Assembly: GCA_029948255.1 (NCBI GenBank)
Contig: JALIZF010001420.1
Span: 229,414 to 293,413, forward strand
Origin: Telmatactis stephensoni
Lineage: Eukaryota > Cnidaria > Anthozoa > Actiniaria > Isophelliidae
Direction: 5' to 3'
Length of the DNA: 64,000 nucleotides
Shown here: positions 47,401 through 64,000 of the stretch, one piece after another
How the letters are laid out: every line of letters starts with the position of its first letter
Position numbering within the stretch: the stretch's first letter is position 1
Translations under genes and position numbers: made by a program
The notes under the pieces: model-generated
The model's database searches: none
Seen by the model: the letters and a program-made list of their open reading frames with translations, nothing else
Told to the model about the DNA's origin: nothing

Positions 47401-49762
47401 TTGTTTCAGTGGCTGTATACTAACCAACTAAGCCTATCCTTTGCTTCAGTATTCTATTAATTGTTCATTTTTTCAATCACCCACTTATTCTCAAATCGTA
47501 ATACTGATGTCCATTAACTTATTTGACCTGAGAGTGAATGCCAGTTAACAGTGAATAGCATATCTCTATGATATAAAACAGCAGAACCTACCCCAGCACC
47601 AAGCCTTGATGTTGCTCTATTAGTTCTCTTCATTTTCACATATTCCAAAAGTGGTGTAGACTTCTTTTCAATATTTTCTGTTGAACAAATTAAAATGTTC
47701 ATCGATGTTCTACAATGAATTGCCTCTGGACAGTAACGCCAGCACCATATATGGCACCCTGTCTTTAATGGCCAAGGTATTAATATCATGGCACCCAACT
47801 TTTACAACCAAATGACTTTTGTACTGGGTGAAAAGGTAGAAGTAAAGTACCATATTTTACATTTTGGTAACTTGCGCCAAGGCTGCAGCCTTTCAAACCA
47901 TTACCTGAGGCCAATGGTGCACACTCCTCCTCCCCCTCTCTCTATCTCTCTCTCGCCATCAATGCTCTATTTTAAGGGTATTTTAATTTTTTAATTTTTA
48001 GCTTTATGTGTGTGTGAGGTAACTGGGTAATGAACTCATGCAGGAACTCTCAGTACAATGGGCATACTAATAATGAACTAAGCCACAAACTGAGTCACAC
48101 AATAATCAACTTATGTTCATTGGCAAATGTAAATGTGTTACTTACTGTCTTTTCTAGCCTCTATTTCTTCAAGGTGTGCCTCTATGCTTGGTAATGGTTC
48201 CACTTCTTTTTCAAGTGACTCAAGAAAGGCAAGGTAGTCTTTATCTAAAAATGCAGTATTAAGGATATTAATTATCAGGGATTATTGCTATTGTCTTAAT
48301 TAAGAATATGGATGTGCCCTGTGACCTGCATACTGTTCTCCAAAGAGACAGGCAGCCCAAAATTTGTAAAAAGTAATGAATTTGAAGAAGGCTGATGAGC
48401 TGTGCTATCTGATAATCAGGCTAGGTAATCAATGCCTGAAGGGCGCAAGCCTTCATTACAGTATAATAATCTATTTGTCTATAATGAAAGCAAAGGCAAT
48501 TTAGTCTAAAATGAGCTTTGAGCCCAAAACTTTTATTTCAATTATAGAGCAATTTTTGAATGAGGGTGAAATAGCTGACCCATGACTGTGTCAGTAGTGT
48601 GATGTCAATAAAAACATTGAAGATTCTTGCCACAAGTGTGCTATGCAGTGAACATGCCATTCTATCAGTCCCCTACTGCAGAGATTCCACGAGAGAGGTG
48701 CATGTGCATAGCTGGCCAATTTGCACTTTTAATCTTTGCTCCTTGGGTGATTGATAGAATTCCAATCAAACTTCAACTTCCAGGTACAATGTAAGTCTCA
48801 TTTCATTTTCAGTCACATGTAAATCAACTACTCTATCTGTGATGGAATGGCACCTTGTTCAATGGTGTTACACTTTGGATCCTTTCTGTTCTTTTTCTTT
48901 GGAATTCCTTGATAAGGTGCATATTCCACAACAGCTGGGTAATACTGCCCTGTTGATAATATTAGCATTGTATTATAATTATCAATTTCATCATGTCATA
49001 ACGACAATGGGCAACAATTTGTAGAGTGCTGCATGGGTGAACAAAAATAGACATTATGACAATTCAGTTTAATTTTCATGTTTACAATTGGGTTTAAACC
49101 TTAATTGAAAGTTGCATATATTTACCTCTGTCATCTGTAAACAAAAAGCCATCAAATTCATCCCTAAACTTGATTATGTCATCAGGATTTGTGAAATTGA
49201 TATATGCTCTTGAAAACATCCCTGGATCAAAGCTGTTGAGGGTAAAAGTAGAGCAAACATTGGTTTTGCAATCCACAGTCTCAAAACAAAAAGAGATGAC
49301 AGTCTGCAAAAACAAATGCAACTAGTTTATTATTTTCTTAATTACCTTAGCTTTCCATCGACGAAATAAAAGAAATCGTACTCTGGCAAAACACCAAGAC
49401 ATTCTTTCAGCTTTTCCTCTGTCAAACTCGGAGGCAGCCTTCGTATGACAACCTAGAAAGAATAATACAGAAAAATTACTAAAGAATACATGTAGATCGA
49501 CATTCAAAAAAGTATATTATTTTTGCACAAGAATTGAAGTATATACTATTCCAGCAATTCAACACACCTTTGTAGGGAATAAACTCTTCTCTCTTTTACT
49601 TTTAGCCGCTACTTTCGTCTTCTCGACGTCCGATTTTCCCATTTTCCAAGAAGGATCCAAATAAAACCTCATCCAACAGCCTCCATTGTTGTCTTCGTGA
49701 CTAGTGCCAATCCTTCCCGGTCTATAATTTGCATTTGGTGATCGTAATACAGCCTCCAGCAT
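44479..49762 (-). CDS. UPF3: UPF3, nonsense-mediated mRNA decay factor
   Basis: UPF3 links UPF2 to the exon-junction complex in nonsense-mediated decay. Thirteen exons (minus, 5' to 3'): 49762-49568, 49452-49346, 49232-49126, 48949-48854, 48244-48146, 47677-47592, 47202-47170, 46773-46700, 46542-46461, 46117-46058, 45991-45614, 45127-45058, 44870-44479. All phases agree; total 592 aa. The RRM-like domain starts at about residue 66 (VVIRRLPPSLTEEKLKE) with SRAYINFTNPDDI and YYPAVVEYAPYQ. The middle segment has STPLLEYVK. The exon-junction-binding motif is at about 440-452 (DRPDRAIYQPRSR; human has DRPAMQLYQPGARSR). The tail is a long RD/RE dipeptide region and ends ETADNV. Start: ATG at 49762; a later Met (SWKMGKSD) is an alternative. 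The gene holds one MITE (45195-45474). Confidence 0.92.
45195..45474. mobile_element. MITE in a UPF3 intron
   Basis: The inverted ends read TTAGGCCTAGGGCAAACGTC at the left and the complement of TAAGGCCCAGGGCAAACGTC at the right. The interior is built from GTCGAA(T)- and GTCGCAC-type short repeats (AGTCGAATCAATTAA, GTCGAATTTAATTG). It lies between the exons at 45127 and 45614. Confidence 0.8.
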
Positions 49763-49863
49763 TTTCACATGACTCTACAGAGGTCTCACGTGAGTTCTTC
49801 CAGATAATTTTGCATTTATTCGCTTATATTGGACTTCGGTCTTGCTACTGAACCAAATCGTCA
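49763..49863. promoter_or_regulatory. Bidirectional promoter between UPF3 and RagA, with a TCACGTGA E-box
   Basis: Only 101 bp separate the two divergent start codons, so both genes must share this promoter and have very short 5' UTRs or overlapping ones. An E-box palindrome TCACGTGA lies at 49786-49793; its core agrees with the CLEAR element bound by TFEB-type factors. No TATA box is seen. Confidence 0.6.
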
Positions 49864-55558
<5,695 letters not shown>

Positions 55559-55893
55559 AAAGATAAATGATAATAATAATTAATTTAGGTTATGCTATTT
55601 TGCTATATTCTGCATGAAATGTGAAAAATGCACCCAGTCTAAATAAATATTATGCAAATCAATGCAAATCAGCATGTCTAAACTTGATTGGGTGAATGAG
55701 TGATTCTGCTTAATTTACATGTATATGATAGTGAAGCACTGGGCAAATTAGGAGAACTGGTTTTTTTCCTCACTATTTTCGTTCGGCTGTTTGAATGTTA
55801 TGAACTATTGGATTGTGTAGAATTATGATTAAGGAAAAATCACTCTAAGGTCTAGCACACCAACGAAACAGGATGTTTTAAGTATCCCTGCCA

Positions 55894-56094
55894 ATTTACA
55901 CGGTGTAGCTTTTGCCTACAACTTTGCATGCAACTTGCTTACAACATACATACAACATGAATTGCGTCGTTGTAAATCAAGTCTACAACTCACCTGCAAC
56001 TGTTGCATGCAAAGTTGCACGCATGTAAATAGTTGCTAAAATATGTAAGCAAGTTGCACGCAACATTTGTAGGCAAAAGTTGCACTGTGTAAAT
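55894..56094. mobile_element. MITE with TTTACAC...GTGTAAA ends and TTGCATGCAA-type core
   Basis: The left end ATTTACACGGTGTAGCTTTT plus GCCTACAA is mirrored by TTGTAGGCAAAAGTTGCACTGTGTAAAT. The inside is full of GTTGCATGCAA and TTGCACGCAA words. It lies between the RagA and DMRT 3' ends. Confidence 0.75.
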
Positions 56095-56170
56095 CATTCT
56101 TTAGATTGTACTTGTAAATTAATTTAATTTATCCACTGTAAAAGGTAAATATGACGAATCCAAAAAAGGT

Positions 56171-56388
56171 AAACATGATACTGGACTTTTGTTGTGTACA
56201 GTTGTGTATTTGTTGTGTATACACAATTCCTTAGACTTAAAGGCTTTTAGACCTAAGGAATTGTGTCTATTTTGGCTTGTCCTTTACAAGCTGTTGTTAT
56301 GCTTTGAAATTAACATAGTTGAGAATGATCTGATAGTGGATTGAAATATACGGCACACAACAAAAGTCCAGTATCAAGTTTTCTTTTT
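56171..56388. mobile_element. MITE with ends GATACTGGACTTTTGTTGTG
   Basis: GATACTGGACTTTTGTTGTG at the left is inverted at the right (CACAACAAAAGTCCAGTATC). A nested inner palindrome (CACAATTCCTTAG / CTAAGGAATTGTG) lies at 56223-56268. Confidence 0.75.
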
Positions 56389-57002
56389 TTCAGACTCATC
56401 ATGTTATGTTTTACCTGAAATTGTCAGGAATTCATGGATTTATCGTCTATAGGTTACTCAAAATTACTATAATATTAAAAATGTGTATTATGAGTTTATT
56501 TTATAATTTACTGATGTTGCCACAATGTTAGTGGTGGCTAAATCAACAAAGTGAACTATCAGTCTAGGAGTTGTGTATCCTTACACGGAAAATTTTTCTA
56601 TCATCCTTGCCACTGTCTTTCGAGTGCTCCGACTTTAGTGAAAACATAAATATGTGAAAATCATTCAATATTCAAAAGTTTGATAAATAAAACACCATTT
56701 AAATGGATGCAGTATATAATAATCTGGTCTTTAAGAGAGATGTTTGCTGTTGTACTTTCAGTTGATATGGATTCTAGCTGATTCTTCATCTAGTTTTGTA
56801 TACAAACAATTTTTGAAGATGGTTATTAAGTTATGTGAGTACATGACCAGCCCGTCGCCAGAGGGGGTTCGAAGGCTCGAACGAAGCCCCTCCCCTTTCC
56901 TCGACCTTCAAATCCGAAAAATGTGGAAAAATACAGAGAAAACACCAACACCTTTCCTGAGCTCTTTTGGGACGTTGTATACTGTTCTAGGTTCTTCAAA
57001 TA

Positions 57003-59738
57003 TCAATCCTCCGGTGACTGTCGAAGTCTGTCAAACTGTAGAGTTGAAGTTCGAGGGCCAGAAGAAAACGTGCACCTTGTTGCTATGGGTGAAAACTTAG
57101 ACACGTGACCATACATCTGTGCATGCGTCTGACTACGTGATCTATGTATACCCATATTTGGAAACGCAGTAGTGGTTGCCATGGTTTCCACTGGTGGAAT
57201 AACTTGTTGCTGGGTAACTGCAAATTCTTCTTGATGGAACTCGTTTTGACCTTGTGGTGATTGGTAGTTGGTTGCTAGGATACATTCAATGGCGTTGACA
57301 ATGTCATTGTCACAACCCTGAAGGATTAACTCCAGTGTGTAACGTCGTAGTGTTGGGAAGATTTTGACCAGGACGTCAAGAGGCATTGGAGGCTTAGGCG
57401 CAGCATTTCTTTTAGCAATCCTGTCGTGTCTTGAGAACCAAGAATAAACTGAGACATTATTACTATATCTGTGTGCAGCTATGATTGGTTCACTGCTGGC
57501 TTTTGGTATCATATCTACTAACAATGGACTGTCCATTCTGTCTGTCTGTCCATCTTCTGTTGACTGGCTAGAGTGGCGTCGCATTTTTGGTTGAAGTTCA
57601 TAGTTCTTTGTTCGTTCGGCTGGCCTTCCTGTGCGTTCTCGTTTTACTCCGACTACTGCTGTGGTCTCGTGAAAGGTTTCTGAAAAGTCGTGTGTAACAT
57701 ATTCAAATATTAGAATATTTGTACTAAAACTAATCTCATACTTTTGTATTCATTTGCCTAACATTCATTCAAATACAATCATTTGGTATACACCTATTTC
57801 AAAAAAGGTTGTCACCGCTAAGAGCGATAGGCGATAGGTAATAGGTCATTCCAAGACCGCAAAGCACTATTGATTTCTAATTGATTTACATATGAATAGC
57901 CAAATATTTGATGGAAGAGTGTAAAGAAAGATTTAGGATGGCTTAATTAAGAAATCAATAGTGCTTTGCGGTCTTGGAATGACCTATTACCTATCGCCTA
58001 TCGCTCTTAGCGGTGACAACCTTTTTTGAAATAGGTGTATATCTCATTGTCTGTAGAACGCTAATTGCACTGAAAAAAGATGGCAAATAATTTTTGAATA
58101 GAACCTTATGAACAGCGTTCGCACGATGCCCTTCACAGTAATTTTCATCCTATAACAGAAATTTCACTGCAGAAACGTCTAAATAGCCGATCGTCAAAAT
58201 CGTTTTTATTAATTCACTCATTCATTCACTGTCACTATTCATTCATTCGTTCGTTCGTTCGCTCATTCATTCATTCATTCATTCATTCATACTTTCTTTT
58301 TTTCTTTTTTCCTTTTTTTCACTTGCAAATTTTAGAATAAAACTAAAATACACCTTTGAGTTTCTCGGGTTAAGAGTTACTACTAATAACTGTATGTTTC
58401 GGGCGCCTATTCGTAGCAAATAACGCAACGACAGCACACAAGTTTCATGTGACTTTGCATTGCGTTGTAACTCGTTCTAGACGTTCTTACTAGATCTGTG
58501 TGTTTGAAAAGTCTAATTCTATTGACCAAAATTATTGGTACCTGCAGATATTTTATGAGTTTGTGTGTTACAAAGTATAGGTAATATCCAGTGATTTGCA
58601 TTATTTAGTGATATAAACTTGCTAATGGATTTTAACTGGTACTTAATTAAACTCTTCTACGCTGTACACTTGATGCTATACGCGTGAGGTTTCACTGAAG
58701 TGTGTTGGCATTTGAAATTTACTCTCTAAAACGTACTATATAGTACTACAATTTTGTACTAGATTTATTTGTATTTAACCCGTGAGCAAAAACTAATGGC
58801 TAACGTTCAATAGTCAAATGGACACAAGAAAACAATACTGATGAATTAACAATTCACGGGTTAAGTCAAACCACTCTATATGTTTATTTAATTTTTGTAG
58901 TCTTTAGCTATCAACAGCTCGTCACTTTGAAGAAAATCAAAGCAAAAAAGACCATCGACAATTGCCGGTACATATCAGGACAATTAGTAAAACTAACAAA
59001 CTCATCTAGAACTGAGTAGCAGTGACTATAAACTCCACTTATGTACCATCATAACAAGTAACACTTAGAACGTAATTTTCCTAGCTTAATTCATGCGTTC
59101 TTGCTCAGTTTCTTCCTCTCTTTCGTAATTCATTCTTTCTTTCCTTTCCTTTCATTCTTTCCATTCTGTCTTTATATTTCCTAGCTGTCGTTCTTTCTAC
59201 ACTAGATATCGTTTCTTTCTTTCCTAGCTGTCTTCTTTATTTAGAATTACTTCAAATCAGTTGCAGTCTACATTCATGGATCGTTCTTCGTCCATTATCC
59301 TATCCCTGCACTTTAACCAAAATGATATCATTGAAGGCGGTAAAATAATTTGTTATTCTTACCGTTTTGACTGTCTAGCACAGAACTATTTGAAAACGTC
59401 TTCATTTGCGACAACGTCGAGCTCTCATGACACTTCTGATCATGAACGTCAGTTTCACCAACCTGATTAATTGACGTGTTATAGTCACCCATGTTTTGAC
59501 TGGCGCGCTCTGCTATTCTCTGTACAGTTCGTCCTGGAGCAGAGTGATATCTTAGTAACGCTACTCTCGCAGCAGTTATTTTCTGTCTTTCAGAAATAAG
59601 CACACACTTCGCGCAAACACAGTCACGCCACTGACAGTAATGCTTATGTCCCTTGAGGTCCGACTCCATGTTGTGATTTCTACAGCGAGCGCATTTTGGA
59701 TTCCGAAACGAGCCTTTTGATGCTTCCTCGGCTTGCAT
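57003..59738 (-). CDS. DMRT: DMRT transcription factor (DM + DMA domains)
   Basis: DMRT proteins are DNA-binding regulators of sex determination and neural or germ-cell development in animals. Two exons, 59738-59363 and 57679-57003 (minus), join in phase to 350 aa. The DM zinc module (about residues 14-66) has the expected ligands: CARCRNH, H-K-H-Y-C, C-V-C-A-K-C, then [20 protein letters not shown] (CUE-like) domain is at about 223-262 ([25 protein letters not shown]), so this belongs to the DMRT group that keeps DMA (A1/A2/3-type, and cnidarian relatives). Between them lies a basic RERTGRP stretch. The start is the ATG at 59738. The intron contains a very young MITE (57787-58041) and an older one (58775-58864). 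Confidence 0.93.
57787..58041. mobile_element. Young 255-bp MITE with perfect 91-bp inverted repeats in the DMRT intron
   Basis: TATACACCTATTTCAAAAAA at the left is followed by 71 further bases that match the reverse complement of the right arm without a mismatch by eye. The loop (about 73 bp) is AT-rich. The ends begin with TATA, so any TA duplication merges with them. Confidence 0.88.
58775..58864. mobile_element. Short MITE (TTAACCCGTGA ends), same family as 38903-39046
   Basis: TTAACCCGTGAGC at the left and AATTCACGGGTTAA at the right are inverted. The interior AATAGTCAAATGGACACAAG plus AAAACAATA is shared with the MITE at 38903-39046, and the ends resemble those of the 31880-38891 element. 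Confidence 0.65.
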
Positions 59739-59744
59739 TTCCAA

Positions 59745-60850
59745 GTTAATTAGCAGTGCCGTCTTGCTGAGTTTAAAGTAGGACCACCTCGTGTCGGCTT
59801 TTTGCTGTCATTAGGACGGTACATAGAACTCCACTTTTATTATTAGACTGGAAATAGCGACTTTAAATATTTAAGTGTTTATTGATTATAGTAAAAGAAA
59901 AAAAATTACTTCATTCATATAGATTACTAGTTAGCTTTTATGTTCATTCATGACAGTACAATTAATAATTTGTTTAGTACAATTACAACACGTGGTCAAA
60001 TTCTGCTTTCTGCCGTCTCGTAAGCTATTTCAAACCACCATAAACTGTGAAAGCAGAGAAGGGCCACCTATTAGTTTAGACTTCCGACTTGAAAATTTCC
60101 AACTTTCCGAAAATTTCTGACTTTTCATTTTTTATAAATACAAACTTTTTCAGACAATTATCGGAAGTCCAAAAGTAGAAGTCAGACTCAGGTGTTTCAA
60201 GGCTTGGTTTGACCCTGATTTCCACCAAAATTGGGGTTTTAAGAACGTCATGTCTTATTCTTGATGGAAAAGAGTTATTTTAGAAAAGAGGTCACGTGAC
60301 CTAATTTGCATATATATTTTTCTCAAATATCTTTTACGTTGAAGTCGATAGACAAGATGCAAAGGCTTATTCATATATGTGCTCAAAATACCTAACAAAT
60401 GCAGTGAATTTAACTTCGATCAACTAATAAGGTTGTGTACTCTCCATTTTCAAAAAATCATTTTTGTCGCTTTAAGGTCACGTGACCAACAAAATGAAAA
60501 AATTGTTGCCTTTAATCACTTTCACTTCTGGACCTATATCTGACACACACAAATAAAAGCCAATTGAGTTATTAATGGAACAAAAAACTGTGAGATTGGC
60601 ATAAAAACCAAGCCTTAAATCGCCTGAGGAAACAGGTGCTGGTCCTTCTCGGCTTACGTAGTTTATGGTTGCTTTCACTCCTCTAGCGACTCAATCAAAA
60701 GCGAAAGCAACTTTATAATGCTCCGTTTTAATTGTAATTACATTTGCGAAATTTTCTATCGTTGTGCGTACTTATGCTTGCATCGTGAAACAGTGGTAAC
60801 GATCATTGTTAAAATTGAAAACAGCATAGATGAACACTCTATGGACGATG
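59745..60850. other. DMRT 5' flank; repeats with TCACGTGA palindromes
   Basis: No gene seen. GGTCACGTGACC-type palindromes occur at about 60290 and 60477, with related ones at about 61355 and 61371. The surrounding text (TTTGCATATATATTTTTCTC; AAAATGAAAAAATTG) suggests a dispersed repeat rather than a promoter. 60241-60245 repeats TTTTAAGAACGTCATG-type sequence once. Confidence 0.45.
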
Positions 60851-60888
60851 CCTATAATGGCTTTTCCACCCTGGAAAAGCCATTATGA

Positions 60889-60963
60889 GGCAGCATGGCC
60901 GAGTGGTCAGAGCGTTGGTCTCGTAATCTGGCGGTCCCAGGTTCGATTCCCGCCGGCTCTGCC
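60889..60963 (+). tRNA. tRNA-like sequence, apparent anticodon CGT (Thr), possibly a pseudogene or SINE head
   Basis: It has tRNA-like A and B boxes (TGGCCGAGTGGTC and GGTTCGATTCC) and acceptor ends that pair for five bases (GGCAG/CTGCC). The loop CTCGTAA would give anticodon CGT. The anticodon stem pairs mostly through G-U wobbles with a U-U mismatch, the T stem is poor and the inner acceptor pairs fail, so it may not fold as a working tRNA. A perfect hairpin (ATAATGGCTTTTCCA/TGGAAAAGCCATTAT, 60854-60886) directly precedes it. No SINE body is obvious afterwards. Confidence 0.45.
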
Positions 60964-63050
60964 AATAGCTTAGACTGAATTTGTTCTAATTTCGATTAGT
61001 TCAAATTCAGTTTCTCGATCATGCTTGTAATATAGCCAACTGGTTTGCCTCCTTGCCAGTTGGGATTTTTAAACACTTTATGTTTACCGATTATCAGTGT
61101 GTATTTATTTCAGGATTTGAGGACCAGGTTGGAAAAAAGCCTTGCTTTACCTGTTATATCCTCGTTAAACAAAGAGTCTTTTTTTTTTCAAAGTTGCCAT
61201 AGCTACGTACGTATATTCTATAGTGAATTCATTGCTCAAACATGACTTAGACTATGTTACGGCCTGGGTATTTGGCCCAATTCAATATCACTGCTACTAT
61301 TCTATACTTTCAATCCAACTATTTATACCATAATCGTATTAAGGATCCTAATGTCACGTGACGTTTTTAAGGTCACGTGATCCTTCCAACGATTTTTTAG
61401 GCAAATCATTAAGAACGAAGAGATAAACAGGACTACGTTTAAACATCAAGTCTACATTGTTTCCAAATATCTCCTTCAAAATCCATGGAGAGATGGGGCT
61501 TAAAAACTAATCTTGAGAAGTGATCAAAAGCGTTTAATTCAGTGTATGGCTTAGTTTTTCTACATCTTCATTTTACTGCAATTTTCATAATAATGCGAAC
61601 TTTGACCTTCAAACAGTCCGTTGGAATTTGGTTTTTCGCTTCCGCCCACTTCAAACAAACAACCAAAAAATACTCATAAAGATCCCTAAAAACCTACCAA
61701 ATGACTGAAAACGATCTTTAGACGATTGTAACAGCTAAATATGATTTTGATATTCGGTTAGCTTTCGTATTTTTGATTTTTAATTTTGACGGAAGCTAAT
61801 TTGGTAAAAAACACTTGAGTGTTTACATGTCCGAGTTCGCGTGATTTTGAAAATTGCAGTAAGTGAATTTTCCATTTTCCATTGGCCCCCCTTTTTATGA
61901 CAGTATACTTATTTGTCACATTGAACTGTCAGCAAACTAGTCAACACAAATATAGTATCAACAAAAATATTGTATCAGCAACATAAATATAGTATCAACA
62001 ACACAAATATAGTATCAACAACACAAATATTAATAGTATCAACAACAAATATAGTATCAACAACATCAGTTATCTTTGATAGATAGGAATAATGCACTGA
62101 TCTACCAAGTTATATTTAGAGTTAAACACAAATACATGGTATAGGGTCTGGTGATCATTTGTTTTATCAATTAGAACTTATTATCAATTTCTGTGATCTT
62201 TGGGTGAGTTTAACTCAATGGATTAGGAGTTTTTTAAGATGTTTTTGGTTTGTTGGTTCATATTTTGTTTGTTTTCGTTTCGTTTTGTGTTTGTTTATTT
62301 TTTTAACTAAGCGCATATTTGATCATTTGGCCATGGAAAACAACGCGCTATGTAAAATAACCATTATAAATGTTATGTAATATAAATAATATCAATAAAA
62401 ATATCAAAAATCGTACTTTATTTATTAACGTGCGTACTTTGCGAAAGCACACATTTTCAGTGCATGGCCATGATTTTACACTCACCCACAAGCGGCAATG
62501 GATTACTTGACTCTTTTAGCAATACAGACTTTGTTAGTTGTTTTTAGCGAATTTGCATGACAGAAGGACGGACTGACTGACGGACGGATGGACGGACGGA
62601 CGCACAGACGGACTGACGAACTGACGGACTGACGGACTGACTGACTGAACCGTTGACTGACGGACTGTCTTTTAAAAGATGAATTCCATTTGTTTTGGTT
62701 TTCTGTTTATTGTCTTGATTTTCGATGCTTCAACACCAACAACAACAACCCTATAGTGTATTAGAGCACGCTTGGTCACGGCCAAGAAGACTGGGTGCAA
62801 CTCCCAGTGAGGTATATAGAGTTGAAGCCAGTCCTATAATAACGGTTAGTTTAACAACCAACCAAACAAAACTTTAACGACATTCAACATCTCCATTTGC
62901 TTGTCTTCTATTTTATCGCACATGTTTTTTCCAAGCTATACATCACAACAGTACTAAAAAAACCTAAACATCGCAGTTTTTATTCTCCCGATCGATAACA
63001 AAAACTACTATTTCTAATTGTTGTTTTCTTCTTTATTTTTATTTTTATTT
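60964..63050. other. Non-coding right flank with short tandem repeats
   Basis: About 21-bp units of AGTATCAACAACACAAATAT lie at 61950-62062, and a GACGGACTGACT-type minisatellite at 62565-62665. No supported gene is seen. Confidence 0.6.
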
Positions 63051-63059
63051 TTTTTACAG

Positions 63060-64000
63060 TGTACCAATTTACGCCATTTTTGACCATTTTCCATGGGCTA
63101 TAGCCTTTGCTTTATTACGATTTTGGACCATTTACCATGGGCTATAATAGCCTTTGCTTTTTGTGGATTTTTGGCCATTTTTGAGCATTTTGCATGGGCT
63201 ATAGCCTTTGCATTTTTTCGATTTTTGGCCATTTTTGAGCATTTTGCATGGGCTATAGCCTTTGCATTTTTCGATTTTTGGCCATTTTTGAGCATTTTTA
63301 ATGGGCTATAGCCTTTGCTTTTTTTCGATTTTTGGCCATTTTTGAGAATTTTGCATGGGCTATAGCCTTTGCATTTTTTCGATTTTTGGCCATTTTTGAG
63401 CATTTTTAATGGGCTATAGCCTTTGCATTTTTTCGATTTTTGGCCATTTTTGAGCATTTTGCATGGGCTATAGCCTTTGCATTTTTTCGATTTTTGGCCA
63501 TTTTTGAGCATTTTGCATGGGCTATAGCCTTTGCATTTTATCGATTTTTGGCCATTTTTGAGCATTTTGCATGGGCTATAGCCTTTGCATTTTTTCGATT
63601 TTGGCCATTTTTGAGCATTTTGCATGGGCTATAGCCTTTGCATTTTTTCGATTTTGGCCATTTTTGAGCATTTTGCATGGGCTATAGCCTTTGCATTTTA
63701 TCGATTTTGGCCATTTTTGATCATTTTTAATGGGCTATAGCCTTTGCATTTTTTCGATTTTTGGCCATTTTTGAGCATTTTTAATGGGCTATAGCCTTTG
63801 CATTTTTTCGATTTTGGCCATTTTTGAGCATTTTTAATGGGCTATAGCCTTTCCTTTTTTTCGATTTTGGCCATTTTTGATCATTTTTAATGGGCTATAG
63901 CCTTTGCATTTTTTCGATTTTTGGCCATTTTTGATCATTTTTAATGGGCTATAGCCTTTGCATTTTATCGATTTTTGGCCATTTTTGATCATTTTTAATG
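63060..64000. repeat. Tandem repeat of 53-56 bp units running off the window
   Basis: At least 17 units, each with the palindrome GGGCTATAGCC(T) followed by TTTGCATTTTTTCGATTTTTGG-like and CCATTTTTGAGCATTTT-like sequence. The first units are the most diverged. Variants (AGCATTTTGCATGGG or ATCATTTTTAATGGG) come in runs, as expected from local duplication. Frames on both strands (AIAFAFFRF, KCKGYSPCKMLKNGQKS) are artefacts. Confidence 0.92.

Noticed and set aside
60290..61380. TCACGTGA palindromes taken as a cluster of CLEAR/E-box promoter sites
   Set aside because: Several similar GGTCACGTGACC sites occur in repeat-like surroundings with no gene start nearby, so a dispersed repeat is more likely.
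63098..63634. Frames of 175 aa (minus) and 64-72 aa (plus) at the right end
   Set aside because: They are translations of the 54-bp tandem repeat and have no other support.

Overview
This is a stretch of an invertebrate animal nuclear genome. The genes have many exons with GT-AG introns, the sequence is AT-rich, and it is full of short inverted-repeat transposons, tRNA-derived SINEs and microsatellites. The gene set (ENOX, AADAC-like esterases, UPF3, RagA, and a DMRT with both DM and DMA domains) fits a non-bilaterian such as an anthozoan cnidarian. That assignment is inference; no rRNA or mitochondrial marker is present.

Layout. 1-4014 (+) holds the last four exons of an ecto-NOX (ENOX1/2-type) gene. 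4015-13800 is mostly non-coding, with a promoter-like segment carrying CRE sites (about 4490-4850), a GC-rich repeat (6080-6595), a candidate small membrane-protein gene (9813-10184) and two long palindromic elements (11802-12405, 12482-13700). 13833-30973 and 39760-43338 (+) are two tandem AADAC/hormone-sensitive-lipase-family esterase genes with identical exon lengths (168, 271, 64, 217, 645 bp; 454 aa each). 44479-49762 (-) is UPF3 (13 exons, 592 aa). It is divergent from RagA (49864-55558, +, 8 exons, 314 aa) across a 101-bp shared promoter. 57003-59738 (-) is a two-exon DMRT gene. The right end has a tRNA-like sequence (60889-60963) and a 53-56 bp tandem repeat that runs off the window.

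The most notable object is a 13,638-bp transposon (14205-27842) inside intron 1 of the first esterase gene. It has long terminal inverted repeats and a perfect 9-bp target duplication (TTATAAAAC), the mark of Mutator-like elements (MULEs). It carries one gene whose eight predicted exons join with consistent phase into an open 1,658-aa protein. In order the protein has a Ulp1/C48 SUMO-protease-like domain, about 16 acidic DNKHDGG-type repeats, a ZSWIM3-like zinc-binding N-domain, a MULE DDE transposase, a SWIM zinc finger, an AT-hook-like motif and a C-terminal PHD finger. Downstream of the gene are an array of four covarying hairpins, a decayed Ty3/gypsy fragment and a 5'-truncated LINE. The right terminal repeat has expanded to six 190-bp units, each with a CGTACG-type palindrome, while the left has one.

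A second large inverted-repeat element (about 31880-38891) lies between the two esterase genes. Its right arm is split by BEL/Pao retrotransposon remnants, and it shares subterminal sequence with two short MITEs in the window. The esterase genes are near-identical from the middle of exon 2 and in exons 4-5 but clearly diverged in exon 1, the start of exon 2 and exon 3, which suggests gene conversion.
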